Positions 10,431 to 19,328 of a stretch of 64,000 bases of DNA are shown here, one piece after another. Each line of letters opens with the position of its first letter. Position 1 is the stretch's first letter. Both the position numbers and the translations under genes were made by a program. Source of the DNA: Conchocele bisecta (lineage: Eukaryota; Mollusca; Bivalvia; Lucinida; Thyasiridae); NCBI GenBank assembly GCA_029237695.1, contig CM055271.1, positions 38,684,462 through 38,748,461 on the forward strand. The letters run 5' to 3'. The notes under the pieces were generated by a model. The model did not search any database and was not told where the DNA came from. It saw only the letters and a program-made list of their open reading frames with translations.

Positions 10431-12718
10431 TCACTGGCGTTTATGCCAGATATTGAGTTTTAATTCCTTATGGGATTTTTTGCCCGTGTTCCTTTTCTTT
10501 GTGTTATTGGTCGTGTCGGGCTCTAGAGTTTTTACGTTTAGTTTCTGGCTTGGCACTACGTCGGCCACTGATATTTGCCTTATATTGTTTTTCGGTTTTG
10601 GTGTGGCTTTCAGGGGGGAGACCATGTCTGGTACACCCGGTATTAGTGGACTTGGTAAGTGTGGGAAGTCTTTTAAGGATTCAAACGATGCGGTCAACTC
10701 ATCACCGGGGGACTGGGGGTATGCCGGGGAGGGGGAGTTTGCGGGCGAGTTAGTTGGGGACTCCGTTTGCATAGGCAGCGGGTTTTTGACTGGGTCTTTT
10801 TTTGCGTTTGAGAGGTTTATGGAGCGTGACGCGGACGTTGGGGGGTCCTGTCTGGCAGTCCGGGCTGGGGTTTGAAACTCATTGGTCTTTTGGGTGATTT
10901 GTGAAAAAACGACGTCAGCGACGTCTTTTTTCGATATGACGTCGTTGATGTCAATTTGTGAATTGACGTCAACGGCGGCATTTTGCTGATCATCGACGTT
11001 GACGTCGATGACTAGCTGCCCTTTGTTTGTGTTATTTTCCGATTGGACGGGGGTGATGCTGATTGCTGCGACGTCAATGACGTCAGACGTTTCCGCGTCC
11101 ATATCGGTTTCTATGTCAGCAGCCGGTTGTTGGGGGACTTTTTTATTGAATACGTGCTCAAACATGCTAGTTATCTCATTCGTATGGCCTTCGATTTTTG
11201 AGCCCTTGTACCGGTCTATTAGTGTGATGAGTTGGTCTATTTGCGAGTTCGTGCATGTAAATGTGTCACAGACAGGCTTTATTGTGATGTCCGTCGGCAT
11301 GACGTTGTTCTGTGCGGTCGGGGTGCTACGGACGGTTGGCTGTGGTGCCATTTGTTGCTTATTTTCGTTTAGTGTCATGGCCCTCTGTATTTGTCGGGCT
11401 GTTATTGTGTGACTGTTTTTGTCATGCACATATTTCTCCGCCCGTATGTACATGGGGCAGTGTTTATGATATACGGCGTGTCCCATATGGGGGAGTTTCG
11501 CTCGATAGCAGGCACTACAGCCGGGGGGGTTTTTGCATCGTCCGTCCCTTAATTTCTCTGTACGTTTGGGGCAGCGTTCGTACGCGTGCCCATTGATTCG
11601 GCAGTAAGCACATGTTGTGATTTTACTCCTACATGCGGCGATTTTGTGACCATTTACTTGGCATTTGTTGCATCATATCACGCGCAGTAGGGATAGGTCG
11701 ACATCTAAGTCTTTTCCCGAATTGACGTTGGCGGCCGGTTTTATTGATAGGGGTAGGACGGACGTATTGAACGTCACTAACACCTGGGTTTGTTTGTTTT
11801 TGCGTGGCGCCGTGTACTGGGCCGCTGCGATGTTGTTGTGTTTTGAATTTAATGCTTCCATTAATGCATTCTTAGATAGGCTCGAACCCAGGTCCCGGTG
11901 TGTGACTATGCCGTACGTTTGTTCGGTCTTCGGGCTATTAGTGCCGTTTATTCGGAAGTCAGCAAGATACCGGCAGTCGATGGCGGACGTAATACTAGAG
12001 AATTGCATGGCCTTGATCGCATGGGCCGCTGGTAATATCACCTCCATCACGCATGCGTGTGCTTTTTTAGTCATTTTTCTTGCTGTCACCTGGCTTTGTT
12101 GGCCAACGTTTGAAGCTATGTGTAGGAATGTCATTAATGTTCCTACGAATAGACTTGGGGTCGTTGGTTTTGACGTTTTAAAGTACAACGTCTGGTTTGC
12201 GGCTCGGGCCGTCTGAGTGGGTACGGGCTGTTTGGTCAGGTTCGGCGCTACTTTGTTTTTTGCAGGAAATATTGAGTGTGTGGCTCGGGCCGTTTTTGCA
12301 GGTACGGCTTGTGGGGCCGGGTCTAGCTGGCTGGAGTTTTTGTTTAACGGCCGCGGTGGCTCTGAGACCTCGCATGCCGATTGTGGGGACGGGGTTTCGT
12401 TAAGATTAACCCGTTTTCTGGCGGGGGCTTTCAGATTTTCAGTGGTCTTACGAATCGTCACACGATTGGGGGGGGGGGGACAGGGGGGGTCACCTCTCTC
12501 CCACGCTTTGTGGAGCTGGGCGTGTTTGGTGCGAGGGACCGCGCTGCGGCGCCCTGCTGTTTTTTAGGGGTCCAGTCAATTTGGTTTTTGTTTAGTTGTT
12601 CGAACCTATTTGCTGTTGGGGCCCCTGCGACGATTTGTTCATTTATGTCCCTACCTGGGGAATGCCTTCCCGACCCTTGTACTACATTCCATTCTCCTTC
12701 TGTTGATCCAGAAGCCAT
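10431..12718 (-). pseudogene. LINE-B ORF1: gag-like RNA-binding protein, one frameshift and one TGA
   Basis: ORF1 starts at ATG 12716-12718. It shifts frame once in a C/G homopolymer at about 12470-12490, then continues in one frame to the stop at 10431 except for a TGA at 11673-11675. Two clear CCHC zinc knuckles follow the TGA (CNKCQVNGHKIAAC and CAYCRINGHAYERC), then a third Cys/His cluster. The TGA directly precedes the first knuckle and could be a CGA to TGA CpG transition. The frameshift lies in a run of more than ten Gs and could be a sequencing error. The C-terminal third is low-complexity, Asp/Val- and Pro-rich. The expected role is coating the LINE RNA. Confidence 0.8.
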
Positions 12719-12960
12719 TTTGGCGGAATTACTTGTTTGTTGTGTTTTTATTGTTGTCAGTCAATTAAGGGTTTCTTACCTTGACACGGACCAGAGACGG
12801 CTAGGCTGATTGCCAATCAAGGATTTCCACTTTGACACGAAGCCAATTCGGATAGGCTTGATTGCCTGCCAATTAAGCTTTTCTACTTTGACAAGTCAAA
12901 AACGGATCGAAAATTAACCAATCAGAATGCGCGTACTATAACGACCGTTGGATTCACGGC
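12719..12960 (-). promoter_or_regulatory. LINE-B 5' UTR with three tandem units
   Basis: Between 12753 and 12906 three ~50-56-bp units repeat the words CAATTAAG, TTTCTAC/TTACC and TTTGACAC, followed by GGCTAGGCTGATTGCC-like ends. Tandem units in a 5' UTR commonly carry the internal promoter of LINEs; that function is inferred here. A CCAATCAG word lies at 12920-12927. Confidence 0.6.
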
Positions 12961-12963
12961 GTG

Positions 12964-12984
12964 TAACCCTAACCCTAACCCTAA
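12964..12984 (-). repeat. Telomere-type motif, (TTAGGG)3 on the minus strand
   Basis: The plus strand reads TAACCCTAACCCTAACCCTAA, three copies plus a partial of the metazoan telomere repeat. It sits at the 5' border of LINE-B and is preceded (at higher coordinates) by a truncated LINE-B 3' UTR. Confidence 0.85.
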
Positions 12985-13053
12985 TACAAGCAATATGTGT
13001 TTTAACTTTATTACATGTATTTTATCGGGTCCTTTTATTATGTATTACATTGA

Positions 13054-13271
13054 TGCAGACATTTGTAGATGAAGTTACAGCAGAAAAGCCGTCTTTTTGG
13101 GCACTGGGCTCAGTGACGCCCAGCAATTGTGACTTTGTTGTATATAGCTTTTCCCTTATATTTGATTTGATAAATATCTCTAAAAGTTTTTGTTAAAATT
13201 TTGAAAACATTGGACACGGACCTGAGGGAGAGCACCTATTTTCCGCAGGTGCGTGTTTTTGGTGAATTTTC
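13054..13271 (-). mobile_element. LINE-B, 5'-truncated second copy (3' UTR only)
   Basis: This segment matches 5828-6051 at about 90% identity in the same orientation as LINE-B (shared words GCAGACATTTGTAGATGAAG, GCCCAGCAATTGTGAC, CCGCAGGTGCGTGTTTT). The match stops at 13271 with CGTTATTGCGG, so the copy has only the last ~220 bp of the 3' UTR. It lies head-to-tail upstream of the full-length LINE-B. Confidence 0.75.
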
Positions 13272-13604
13272 TCGTTATTGCGGTTTGCGTTGCATTGCAA
13301 TGTTACTCATGTTGTAATTGTCTACTCTATCCTACAATATAGTACTCTAACATATAGTATGGTATAATCTCACCCGATTTCTAGAAGTGTAGATGTCTCG
13401 TCTGGTCTCGTTGTTGTTGTTAAATCCTTGTTATTCCGATTGTTATGAAATTCCCCAAATGTTTTTCCACTGAGATGTGGTACACTTTTAGTATATAGTC
13501 CAGGTTTTCACATATTTCGTATAAACACTTATGAATACTAGTTTGGCTACTATTAGTAGCTACAAGCTGATGTGTGATGATTGAAGTATAGCTGTATGTT
13601 TTTA
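13272..13604. other. Non-coding left flank of the Polinton
   Basis: It is AT-rich with no frame worth reporting. It lies downstream of an outward-facing Polinton-type promoter (13605-13672). It may be a remnant of the element's own left arm lost from the right end, or of an older neighbouring element. Confidence 0.5.
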
Positions 13605-13672
13605 CTTTTATACACAGAAGGATTGACCTACTTTTGATAGTTTAGTCAATTTTCAGATTTTCGACCAATCAG
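13605..13672 (-). promoter_or_regulatory. Polinton-type promoter (CCAAT + AGTAGGTCAATCC + TATA), pointing left
   Basis: On the minus strand a CTGATTGGTC (inverted CCAAT, 13663-13672) is followed by AAAAGTAGGTCAATCCTTCT and then TGTGTATAAAAG (TATA, 13605-13616). The same arrangement stands at 15729-15800, 27253-27323 and 28479-28539. Here it lies outside the recognisable TIR and no gene follows it. Confidence 0.7.
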
Positions 13673-13713
13673 AAAGCGCGTTGTATACGCGTTTTTGTGA
13701 TATCCTAATGGCT

Positions 13714-13955
13714 TGTACTGTTCCTGTATATAATTTTCAAATATTTTTGATAACTCCAATATTATCAAATACATATGAAAATATCCTAGAAATATTTTTC
13801 ATCCACTTCTGACAACTCTAATATTGACAAAAGTTAATGAAAATAAATATTGATTGTAAATCAATATATTGGTATTTTTCAATTTATGGTAAAATTGAAT
13901 ACAAGATATGTAAAGTTTTAACAATATTTTATTGAACAACAACATATTTACAACA
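13714..13955. repeat. Polinton left terminal inverted repeat
   Basis: It is the inverse of 36526-36747, from TACTGTTC(C)TGTATATAA inward to the ACAACATATTTACAACA end. The left copy carries a ~29-bp extra piece (about 13808-13836) that looks like a local duplication. It also holds the AATAAA (minus strand, 13928-13933) that serves the leftmost gene. Confidence 0.9.
13928..13933 (-). terminator. Poly(A) signal inside left TIR
   Basis: AATAAA in the context GTTGTTCAATAAAATATTG, 37 nt past the stop of the 13970-14530 gene. The same context ends the polymerase gene, the zinc-knuckle gene and the protease gene. Confidence 0.75.
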
Positions 13956-13969
13956 CGTATATTTAACAT

Positions 13970-14530
13970 TCAAGAGGTATGATCTATTTCTATTGGTTCA
14001 AAAATTGCCTCTGTCCCTGTAGCGTGATCACTGTCCCTGAAGCGTGAGCAATGGGAACATACACACATTGATTCAGTCTCACTAATCTGTACTATATCCA
14101 TTGGTTCAATACTGTCTCTATGTCTAGGAAGCATGAGCAATGGGAACGTTAGTCCCGACAATGTTTCAATCTTTACACTATTCCGTAAGTTCGGTTTACA
14201 TCGTTTAAATAAGAAATTCATAATGTTGTCATGTTCAACAACTTCGTTTCTCCATTGTTCAAATGTTAATTGTTCTACTTTAATCCTTGAATCTTTGAAG
14301 AACCCTGTCGTTACTAATAGGGCTTTCTTGAACTCTTCAAACATCTCTATTTTCTCTAATTCATCCTTGATGATCCCGGTTGTAAGATATTGTTCATTTG
14401 ATACTTTTAGTTTGAAAGCAAGTATCAATGCTTTCCTGTATGCTATGTGATTTAATAGATCTGTCAGAGGATTCATTGTTACTGGTTTCTTGATTGCTAT
14501 ATGATTTAATAGATTTGTCAGAGGATTCAT
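13970..14530 (-). CDS. Polinton hypothetical protein, 186 aa, with N-terminal duplication
   Basis: An intact frame from ATG 14530 to the stop at 13970, the outermost left gene. Residues 1-18 (MNPLTNLLNHIAIKKPVT) are followed by a near copy starting at residue 19 (MNPLTDLLNHIAYRK), a 54-bp in-frame tandem duplication. The downstream Met may be the older start. A middle helical region and a Cys/His cluster near residue 150 (CVCSHC) are visible. A TATA-like CTATAAAAG lies about 60 bp upstream and AATAAA follows in the TIR. I do not recognise the family. It is one of the few undamaged genes of the element. Confidence 0.7.
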   Translation of the reverse strand: MNPLTNLLNHIAIKKPVTMNPLTDLLNHIAYRKALILAFKLKVSNEQYLTTGIIKDELEKIEMFEEFKKALLVTTGFFKDSRIKVEQLTFEQWRNEVVEHDNIMNFLFKRCKPNLRNSVKIETLSGLTFPLLMLPRHRDSIEPMDIVQISETESMCVCSHCSRFRDSDHATGTEAIFEPIEIDHTS

Positions 14531-14606
14531 TGTTTCTTCAACTGTGTCTATTCATAGAATGATTCAGTTATAATCCGTTCCTACTTTTATAGTCTTTAAT
14601 ATCAAT

Positions 14607-15059
14607 CTATTTCCACGATTGTTTGACTTGTTTTTTCAACGGTTCCAACCACGATTCATTGGATCTAAAACGGATTTTGTTTTTAATTTGTATCCATAGT
14701 CTGTATGCTTCCAATTTCTCTTGATCGTCCAATGTCATATCTTTGAGAATTGGATACCATTCTTCCATAATTTTATAGGGATCTAATTTCTGTAGAGCGG
14801 TCAATATGAATAAATCTGTTTGTTCATCTTGATCTGTGAATAAGCACAGTTGATGTCGTAATTGACTTGGATGTTCAACCTGACATCCATAACAATTATC
14901 ATTTACTTCTTTTTTAATTAATGATTGAAGTTGTTCAACCATACATCTATTGAATGTGTCATGTATTGTCTTTCTTTGTCGGGGTATTTCTCGGGAATTT
15001 CTTTCTTTATCAGACAAACATCGTTTTGTAACCACAACTCTATAATTATGTCCCATCAT
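14607..15059 (-). CDS. Polinton hypothetical protein, 150 aa, with CYGC...HPSQ..H motif
   Basis: An intact frame starting at tandem ATG codons. A likely zinc site reads CYGCQVEHPSQLRHQLC (about residues 57-73), a CX2CX4HX4HX3C pattern. The N-terminal part is basic and the C-terminal half helical. A TATA-like CTATATAAAC lies at about 15155-15165 on the minus strand. There is no stem-loop or AATAAA directly after the stop, so the transcript may run to the TIR signal. Proteins with this motif seem common in Polintons, but the function is unknown to me. Confidence 0.7.
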   Translation of the reverse strand: MMGHNYRVVVTKRCLSDKERNSREIPRQRKTIHDTFNRCMVEQLQSLIKKEVNDNCYGCQVEHPSQLRHQLCLFTDQDEQTDLFILTALQKLDPYKIMEEWYPILKDMTLDDQEKLEAYRLWIQIKNKIRFRSNESWLEPLKKQVKQSWK

Positions 15060-15204
15060 TTTTATTGTTTATTATCTAAAAGTACTGTATAATATTTGTT
15101 GTTTCTAGAGCGAATACCTTGAAGATAATGACTTATGACAAAATGTAAAACGTTTATATAGGTACAACTGATTATAAGTTTTTTCTATTCTAAATATTTG
15201 TATT

Positions 15205-15220
15205 GGCCCTGAAAAGGGCC
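15205..15220 (-). terminator. Histone-type 3' stem-loop
   Basis: Minus-strand GGCCCTTTTCAGGGCC: a perfect 6-bp stem with UUUC loop, preceded by CAAGACAAAA. It lies 20 nt past the stop of the gene at 15241. Confidence 0.8.
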
Positions 15221-15240
15221 TTTTGTCTTGATCGTCTAAT

Positions 15241-15480
15241 TCAAGTTTGCTGTTTATCATACTTGTTCACTCTTTCAATGTATTTTTTATGGCCACCACA
15301 GTCCCTGGATCCACAGCTTCTACATGTTAAGAGAAATCTGTGTGTAGACCTTTTGCTGGGTTTTCCAGGAATCGTAAATGATGGTGTCGGAGCTCGTCGG
15401 ATCTCCTCATCCCAGTCTTCTTGCTGTGGTTGTACACTCGCTCTCTCATCATTACCCCAGTTTTCTGTAGGCTTCGACAT
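15241..15480 (-). CDS. Polinton small protein with CRSCGSRDCGGH motif
   Basis: The first ATG of the frame is at 15480, giving 79 aa; the frame stays open without ATG back to about 15585. An acidic/Gln middle is followed by a compact Cys/His cluster (CRSCGSRDCGGH) near the C-terminus, likely one zinc site, then a basic tail. The promoter module at 15729-15800 lies upstream. The leader contains CATTACATTGTTCAGAGTAC, shared with the gene at 27912. A histone-type stem-loop follows the stop by 20 nt. Function unknown; probably an early regulatory protein, by its promoter and size. Confidence 0.6.
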   Translation of the reverse strand: MSKPTENWGNDERASVQPQQEDWDEEIRRAPTPSFTIPGKPSKRSTHRFLLTCRSCGSRDCGGHKKYIERVNKYDKQQT

Positions 15481-15656
15481 AGTGTTCGATGAAACATGTG
15501 TTCTGTTGATATCGTTCAGCAAATCATCGAACTTGTTCCAGTTACATACGAAGCTATTCGAGGCTTCTCTTGCTTCAATTTTCAAATTATATTAAGGAAA
15601 TAAATTCCTAGCCACGTACTCATGAAATAAATATATTAAAGTTATCATCTTAGATG

Positions 15657-15692
15657 TGTAGAGTCAGGGTTGTACTCTGAACAATGTAATGC
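15657..15692 (-). promoter_or_regulatory. Shared 5' leader element
   Basis: On the minus strand GAAGCATTACATTGTTCAGA followed by GTACAACCCTG recurs, in the sense direction, at 27882-27908 just before the ATG of another small gene. The position between promoter and start codon suggests a transcribed leader or initiator. Confidence 0.6.
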
Positions 15693-15728
15693 TTCTCATA
15701 GAATGTAAATTAATGATTTTATGATCGT

Positions 15729-15800
15729 CTTTTATATACACCAGAAGGATTGACCTACTTTTGATAGTTTAGTCATTTTTTCAGATTTTCGTCCAATCAG
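15729..15800 (-). promoter_or_regulatory. Polinton promoter (CCAAT + AGTAGGTCAATCC + TATA)
   Basis: Minus strand: CTGATTGGAC (15791-15800), a conserved GAAAATCTGAAAAAATGACT spacer, AGTAGGTCAATCCTTCTGG, then TGTATATAAAAG (15729-15740). It drives the small gene ending at 15241. Confidence 0.75.
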
Positions 15801-15852
15801 AAAGCGTGTTGCAAACACGTTTTTACAGTTAAGCTTGTTTATTTAACAATAT

Positions 15853-15858
15853 TTTATT
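15853..15858 (-). terminator. Poly(A) signal of the polymerase gene
   Basis: AATAAA in GTTCAATAAAATATTG on the minus strand, ~46 nt past the polB stop, in the same context as the TIR signals. Confidence 0.75.
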
Positions 15859-15903
15859 GAACAACAATATATTTACAACATGTAATACATAGTGTATATT
15901 CAA

Positions 15904-18900
15904 TCAAAGTCTCAATGTGTTGTAACCGTATGGTACAGTATTGAAATTGTCAACAATGACACGTTTTGTGTACACAGACCTAAATGTCTTGCTTTGACAT
16001 TCACTCGTTACTGTTCTGTTTGCATGTCTCCTGATTTTACATGCATACACAACTTTCACTTCGGTACTTCGGTCCTCTGCACATTGAACATACGTGTCAA
16101 AGTTAACTACTTGACTTGTGTTGTAATCGAGTGTCAGTCCTTTAACTTTACATTTGGATTTTATTTCCCCAGCTTTTGTTAGCAACTTGTATGCATAACT
16201 CTTTGGTCCTATTCCCCTAAAACTTATTATTTTATTTCCGGGTTCTTCATCAGTCCATTTACCAAGCCTACTATTGATAATGGGGGGGGGGGGGGGGTTC
16301 CAGGAATTATGTTTGTGTATGTACATACAACTGTCTGTATTGAAATACAAGACACGCTCATTTAACTTTTCCAAAACACTGTATAGTTCAAGTCTTGCAT
16401 ATGCTGTTACATATGATCCCACTATAACGTTTGATGTTGCATGGGATTCAATGTGTTCAAGTCTAGTTTCATAGTTAACCAATATGAATGGACATTCATT
16501 ATCAAATATTTCTACGTGTTTTACCATTATACATGGATTTGAAATCAAATCAAAATATTTTGAAGGATTATTGATGTATTCCGTTTGTGTCATGATTTCA
16601 CGTTGTGCCAATTTACCCCATAAACAATTTAACATAATCTTGGCAAATGCTCTACGCACCGTATTTGTTTGTATGTTTGATGGATCAAGACAAATACCTT
16701 CAGCTTCTTCATAGTCCTTAACAAATTTTTCTTTGGTTTTTTCTGTTGCACACCATCCTGGATAACCACTTGCTTCTTGTTTGATTTTAAGAAAATTGTC
16801 CACATATCCCGAGAAAAAATCATTAGATTTTTCCGAAAAATGCCATACTTCATATGCGTCTAACAACGTATAGCCACAGTCCAATGCTTTAAACAATTCT
16901 ATTGACACCCATGTACCAACCAAAGCTCTTTCTTCTATTGTATGTGTACACTTTGTAGAACTTTCTTCTGCACATGTTCTACATAATGGAAACATGAGTT
17001 TGTTATTACAATGTGTTGGTAACACTGGATGAAATAGATTGTCCGGAGGGAGAACTTTACATTTTATCAAACCCTCATACTGTCGGATGTTTTCTATATC
17101 AATATTTTCTTTTGTTAAAATATCGGGGTGTCCTATCGGATATTCTTTGTGTTTACATACAAATGGATACAATGAACAAATATCAATATATTTGATTTCA
17201 TCATCTGAATTTTCTTCAATATCATATTTAATTTTTATAGCATTACAACGTCCACCAAACAATCCTTCCCTAGGTTCAATCGGATCACAGTTTGAAAAGA
17301 ATTGTTCGATCAACTTTTTGTATTCTTTATCAGTTTTCATTTTTAAATCAAACTCATGTTCCCATATAGTGTGAATTTTGTAACCACTTACACTGAAATA
17401 TTCCAATCTTTCAAATGTTTGAGAATATAAATTTTGCATTGTTTCTCCATTTACCGGGTTTTTTAGATTACGATTTGGGTAACATTTAGGACAACCATGC
17501 CACAGGTCACCGAGAAACTCATAGATAGTATTTGATTCTTTGTGAAACCCATCTACAGTATAAGGACCAATTTGGTATTCACCACCATTTTTTGCATGTT
17601 GGATAACAATATTGTTTTCGTGTGCAATACTTTGCATCCATCGAATACCTTTCTTTGAAAATTTGCGTTTAATCAGATCTCTGCTTGAAATAATTCCGAT
17701 CTGATTACTTGGCATATATTTGTTACGCCAAACTTTGTTACATGCGTCAGCGATTGTACTGGCTTCTAGAAACGGATCTATACCCCCATATTCCATGAAT
17801 ACCTTCCTGAATTCTCCACAACCACGTCTCAAAATATCTACATCCGATCGACAATATTTTTCCATTTCTTGTTTGAAATTGAAACAATCGTTGTTTTTCA
17901 CACGTTCGTTATACCATGATAAAAACTTTTCCCTAGCAGTTATCCCCATTGAATCTGGTTTATAATAAGAGACATCAACGTATGGACCAACATAAGCGGC
18001 AAATTTATCAGTATTTGCCCAATGTGGAAAATATCCCTTAGCCATTTCTTTCAATTCAAAGGTTTCTGGAAATTTTGCCAATCCTGAATTTATGAAATTA
18101 TATGAATCAATCAATCGTATACCTCCAGCTTCCATAACCATGATGTTATTACCGTTCATTATTACCTTCGGTTGTAGCATCCCCTTTTCAATGAGATGAT
18201 GGAGTATGAACTGACCATCATACGCTTTGAAATTATGGGCAATAGCTGTAGCACCTTTATGTTGTTTTGAAAACAACCAATTACAAAATTCTGTCAAAGT
18301 ATTTTTTTCCTTCAAATACTACTTCTCGGCCTTCAGGAAACCGACTACAACATTCACAATTGAATTCTAATGGTTCATTGATACATTCATCACAAGCTAT
18401 GTGTGCAATACAATAGTTAGGAATGTGTACACCAGTGTCTTGTTGACATTCGAAATCATAAAATATGAAAAACGGTTCATGATCATCTTCTTCAGTTTTG
18501 CTTTTATACTGTTGAATATGACATTTATGGTCAAAATTAACAATCTCTTTACAAAATTTACATTTCTTCTTTCCTTTACATGTATGATTCTTCTTGGAAT
18601 CGGCAAACTGTCCTCCACATTTGTTACAACATTTTATGAGTTGACAAATTGATTTCTTTTGTCGCCCTTCAATTTGCTTGTGATTTGCAAAACACGTTCC
18701 ACTATAAAATGTCCTGAGACAATCTTTACACTTAATACAATCTATCACATGACATTTTGTTTTGGAACGACATGCCTTACACGAAGTAGGGCATATATGT
18801 GTTTCACGATTTTGGTAACCAACATTACACATCTCACAATAGTAATGACATCCAAGAAATCCAAAAATATTTGTAATACAGTCATAGTGATCTTGATTAT

Positions 18901-19058
18901 AGAATACATGTATCACTTTGCTGTATGACTGAATTTCTGGATATTCAAACAACAATTCTGTTTTTACATGTTGTTGATGAATCTTGATCACATATTCTGG
19001 ATACATATATTGTTGTATTTTCTTGTATTCTTCAATTCCACAAGCTTTCTGTGGTGAA
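15904..19058 (-). pseudogene. Polinton protein-primed DNA polymerase B, main part (Cys-rich region, exonuclease, endonuclease-like insert, polymerase)
   Basis: From 19058 down: a Cys-rich region with many CX2C pairs (CKACRSKTKC, CCNKCGGQF, CKFCKEIV), then the 3'-5' exonuclease (FYDFECQQD = Exo I; AHNFKAYDGQF = Exo II). A GGEYQIG...VDGF...YEFLGDLWHGCP restriction-endonuclease-like insert typical of animal Polinton polymerases follows. The polymerase core has DICSLYP (motif A) and KIMLNCLWGKL (motif B). Motif C reads YFNTDS, so the first catalytic Asp of the usual YxDTDS is Asn. A frameshift at about 18300-18315, in an A-run between the exonuclease motifs, separates two frames. The N-terminus is cut off at 19059 by LINE-A; more of it lies at 24552-24863 and 25414-25760. 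The enzyme would replicate the element from its TIRs. Confidence 0.92.
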
Positions 19059-19073
19059 ATTCCAACTTCCTTC
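19059..19073. repeat. Target-site duplication of the LINE-A insertion (left)
   Basis: ATTCCAACTTCCTTC, repeated at 24537-24551. The polB frame is contiguous across the two copies once the insert is ignored, so the duplication is securely identified. Confidence 0.85.
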
Positions 19074-19074
19074 A

Positions 19075-19325
19075 CCTCTCCACTACCACTCAGGGGTAGG
19101 CCCACTGCCATGGAGAGGATCCCTACAAAACCACCCAGGAAAGGGTCTGATGACCCTGGATCGCAGAAAGGGTCTGATGACCCTGGATCGCAGAAAGGGA
19201 CAGACGGCCCCATTCCACTGAAGAACAGGTTTGAGTCGTTGGACTCGATGGAGACTGAAGAGTCTTCTGACACTCCAACGGCCAAACCTGTTCCACCCCG
19301 CAAACCCATACTCCCACCTACATAA
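19075..19325 (+). pseudogene. LINE-A ORF1, C-terminal fragment (copy A2)
   Basis: It encodes the last ~83 residues of the gag-like ORF1, including two tandem GSDDPGSQK units and a Pro-rich end (VPPRKPILPPT). It stops three bases before the ORF2 ATG, as in copy A7. The zinc-knuckle part is missing because of 5' truncation. Confidence 0.85.
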
Positions 19326-19328
19326 AAC

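Larger units (their letters stand above)
5828..12960 (-). mobile_element. LINE-B, full-length non-LTR retrotransposon (I-group, RNase H bearing)
   Basis: The minus-strand order is 5' UTR with tandem repeats (12719-12960), ORF1 gag-like (12718-10431), a 57-bp gap, ORF2 with endonuclease, RT, RNase H and Cys/His tail (10373-6291), and a 3' UTR of ~460 bp (6290-5828) with no poly(A). The 3' border comes from the second copy of the 3' UTR at 13054-13271, which diverges at the same base. The 5' border is placed next to the CCCTAA motif at 12964. Only three lesions interrupt the coding regions, so the copy is recent. Clade-level naming (I, Nimb or relatives) is inference from domain order. Confidence 0.9.

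Noticed and set aside
15205..15220. Bacterial-type rho-independent terminators
   Set aside because: The stem-loops lack a U-tract after the stem, the context is eukaryotic, and the loop UUUC with flanking A/ACC matches the histone type better.
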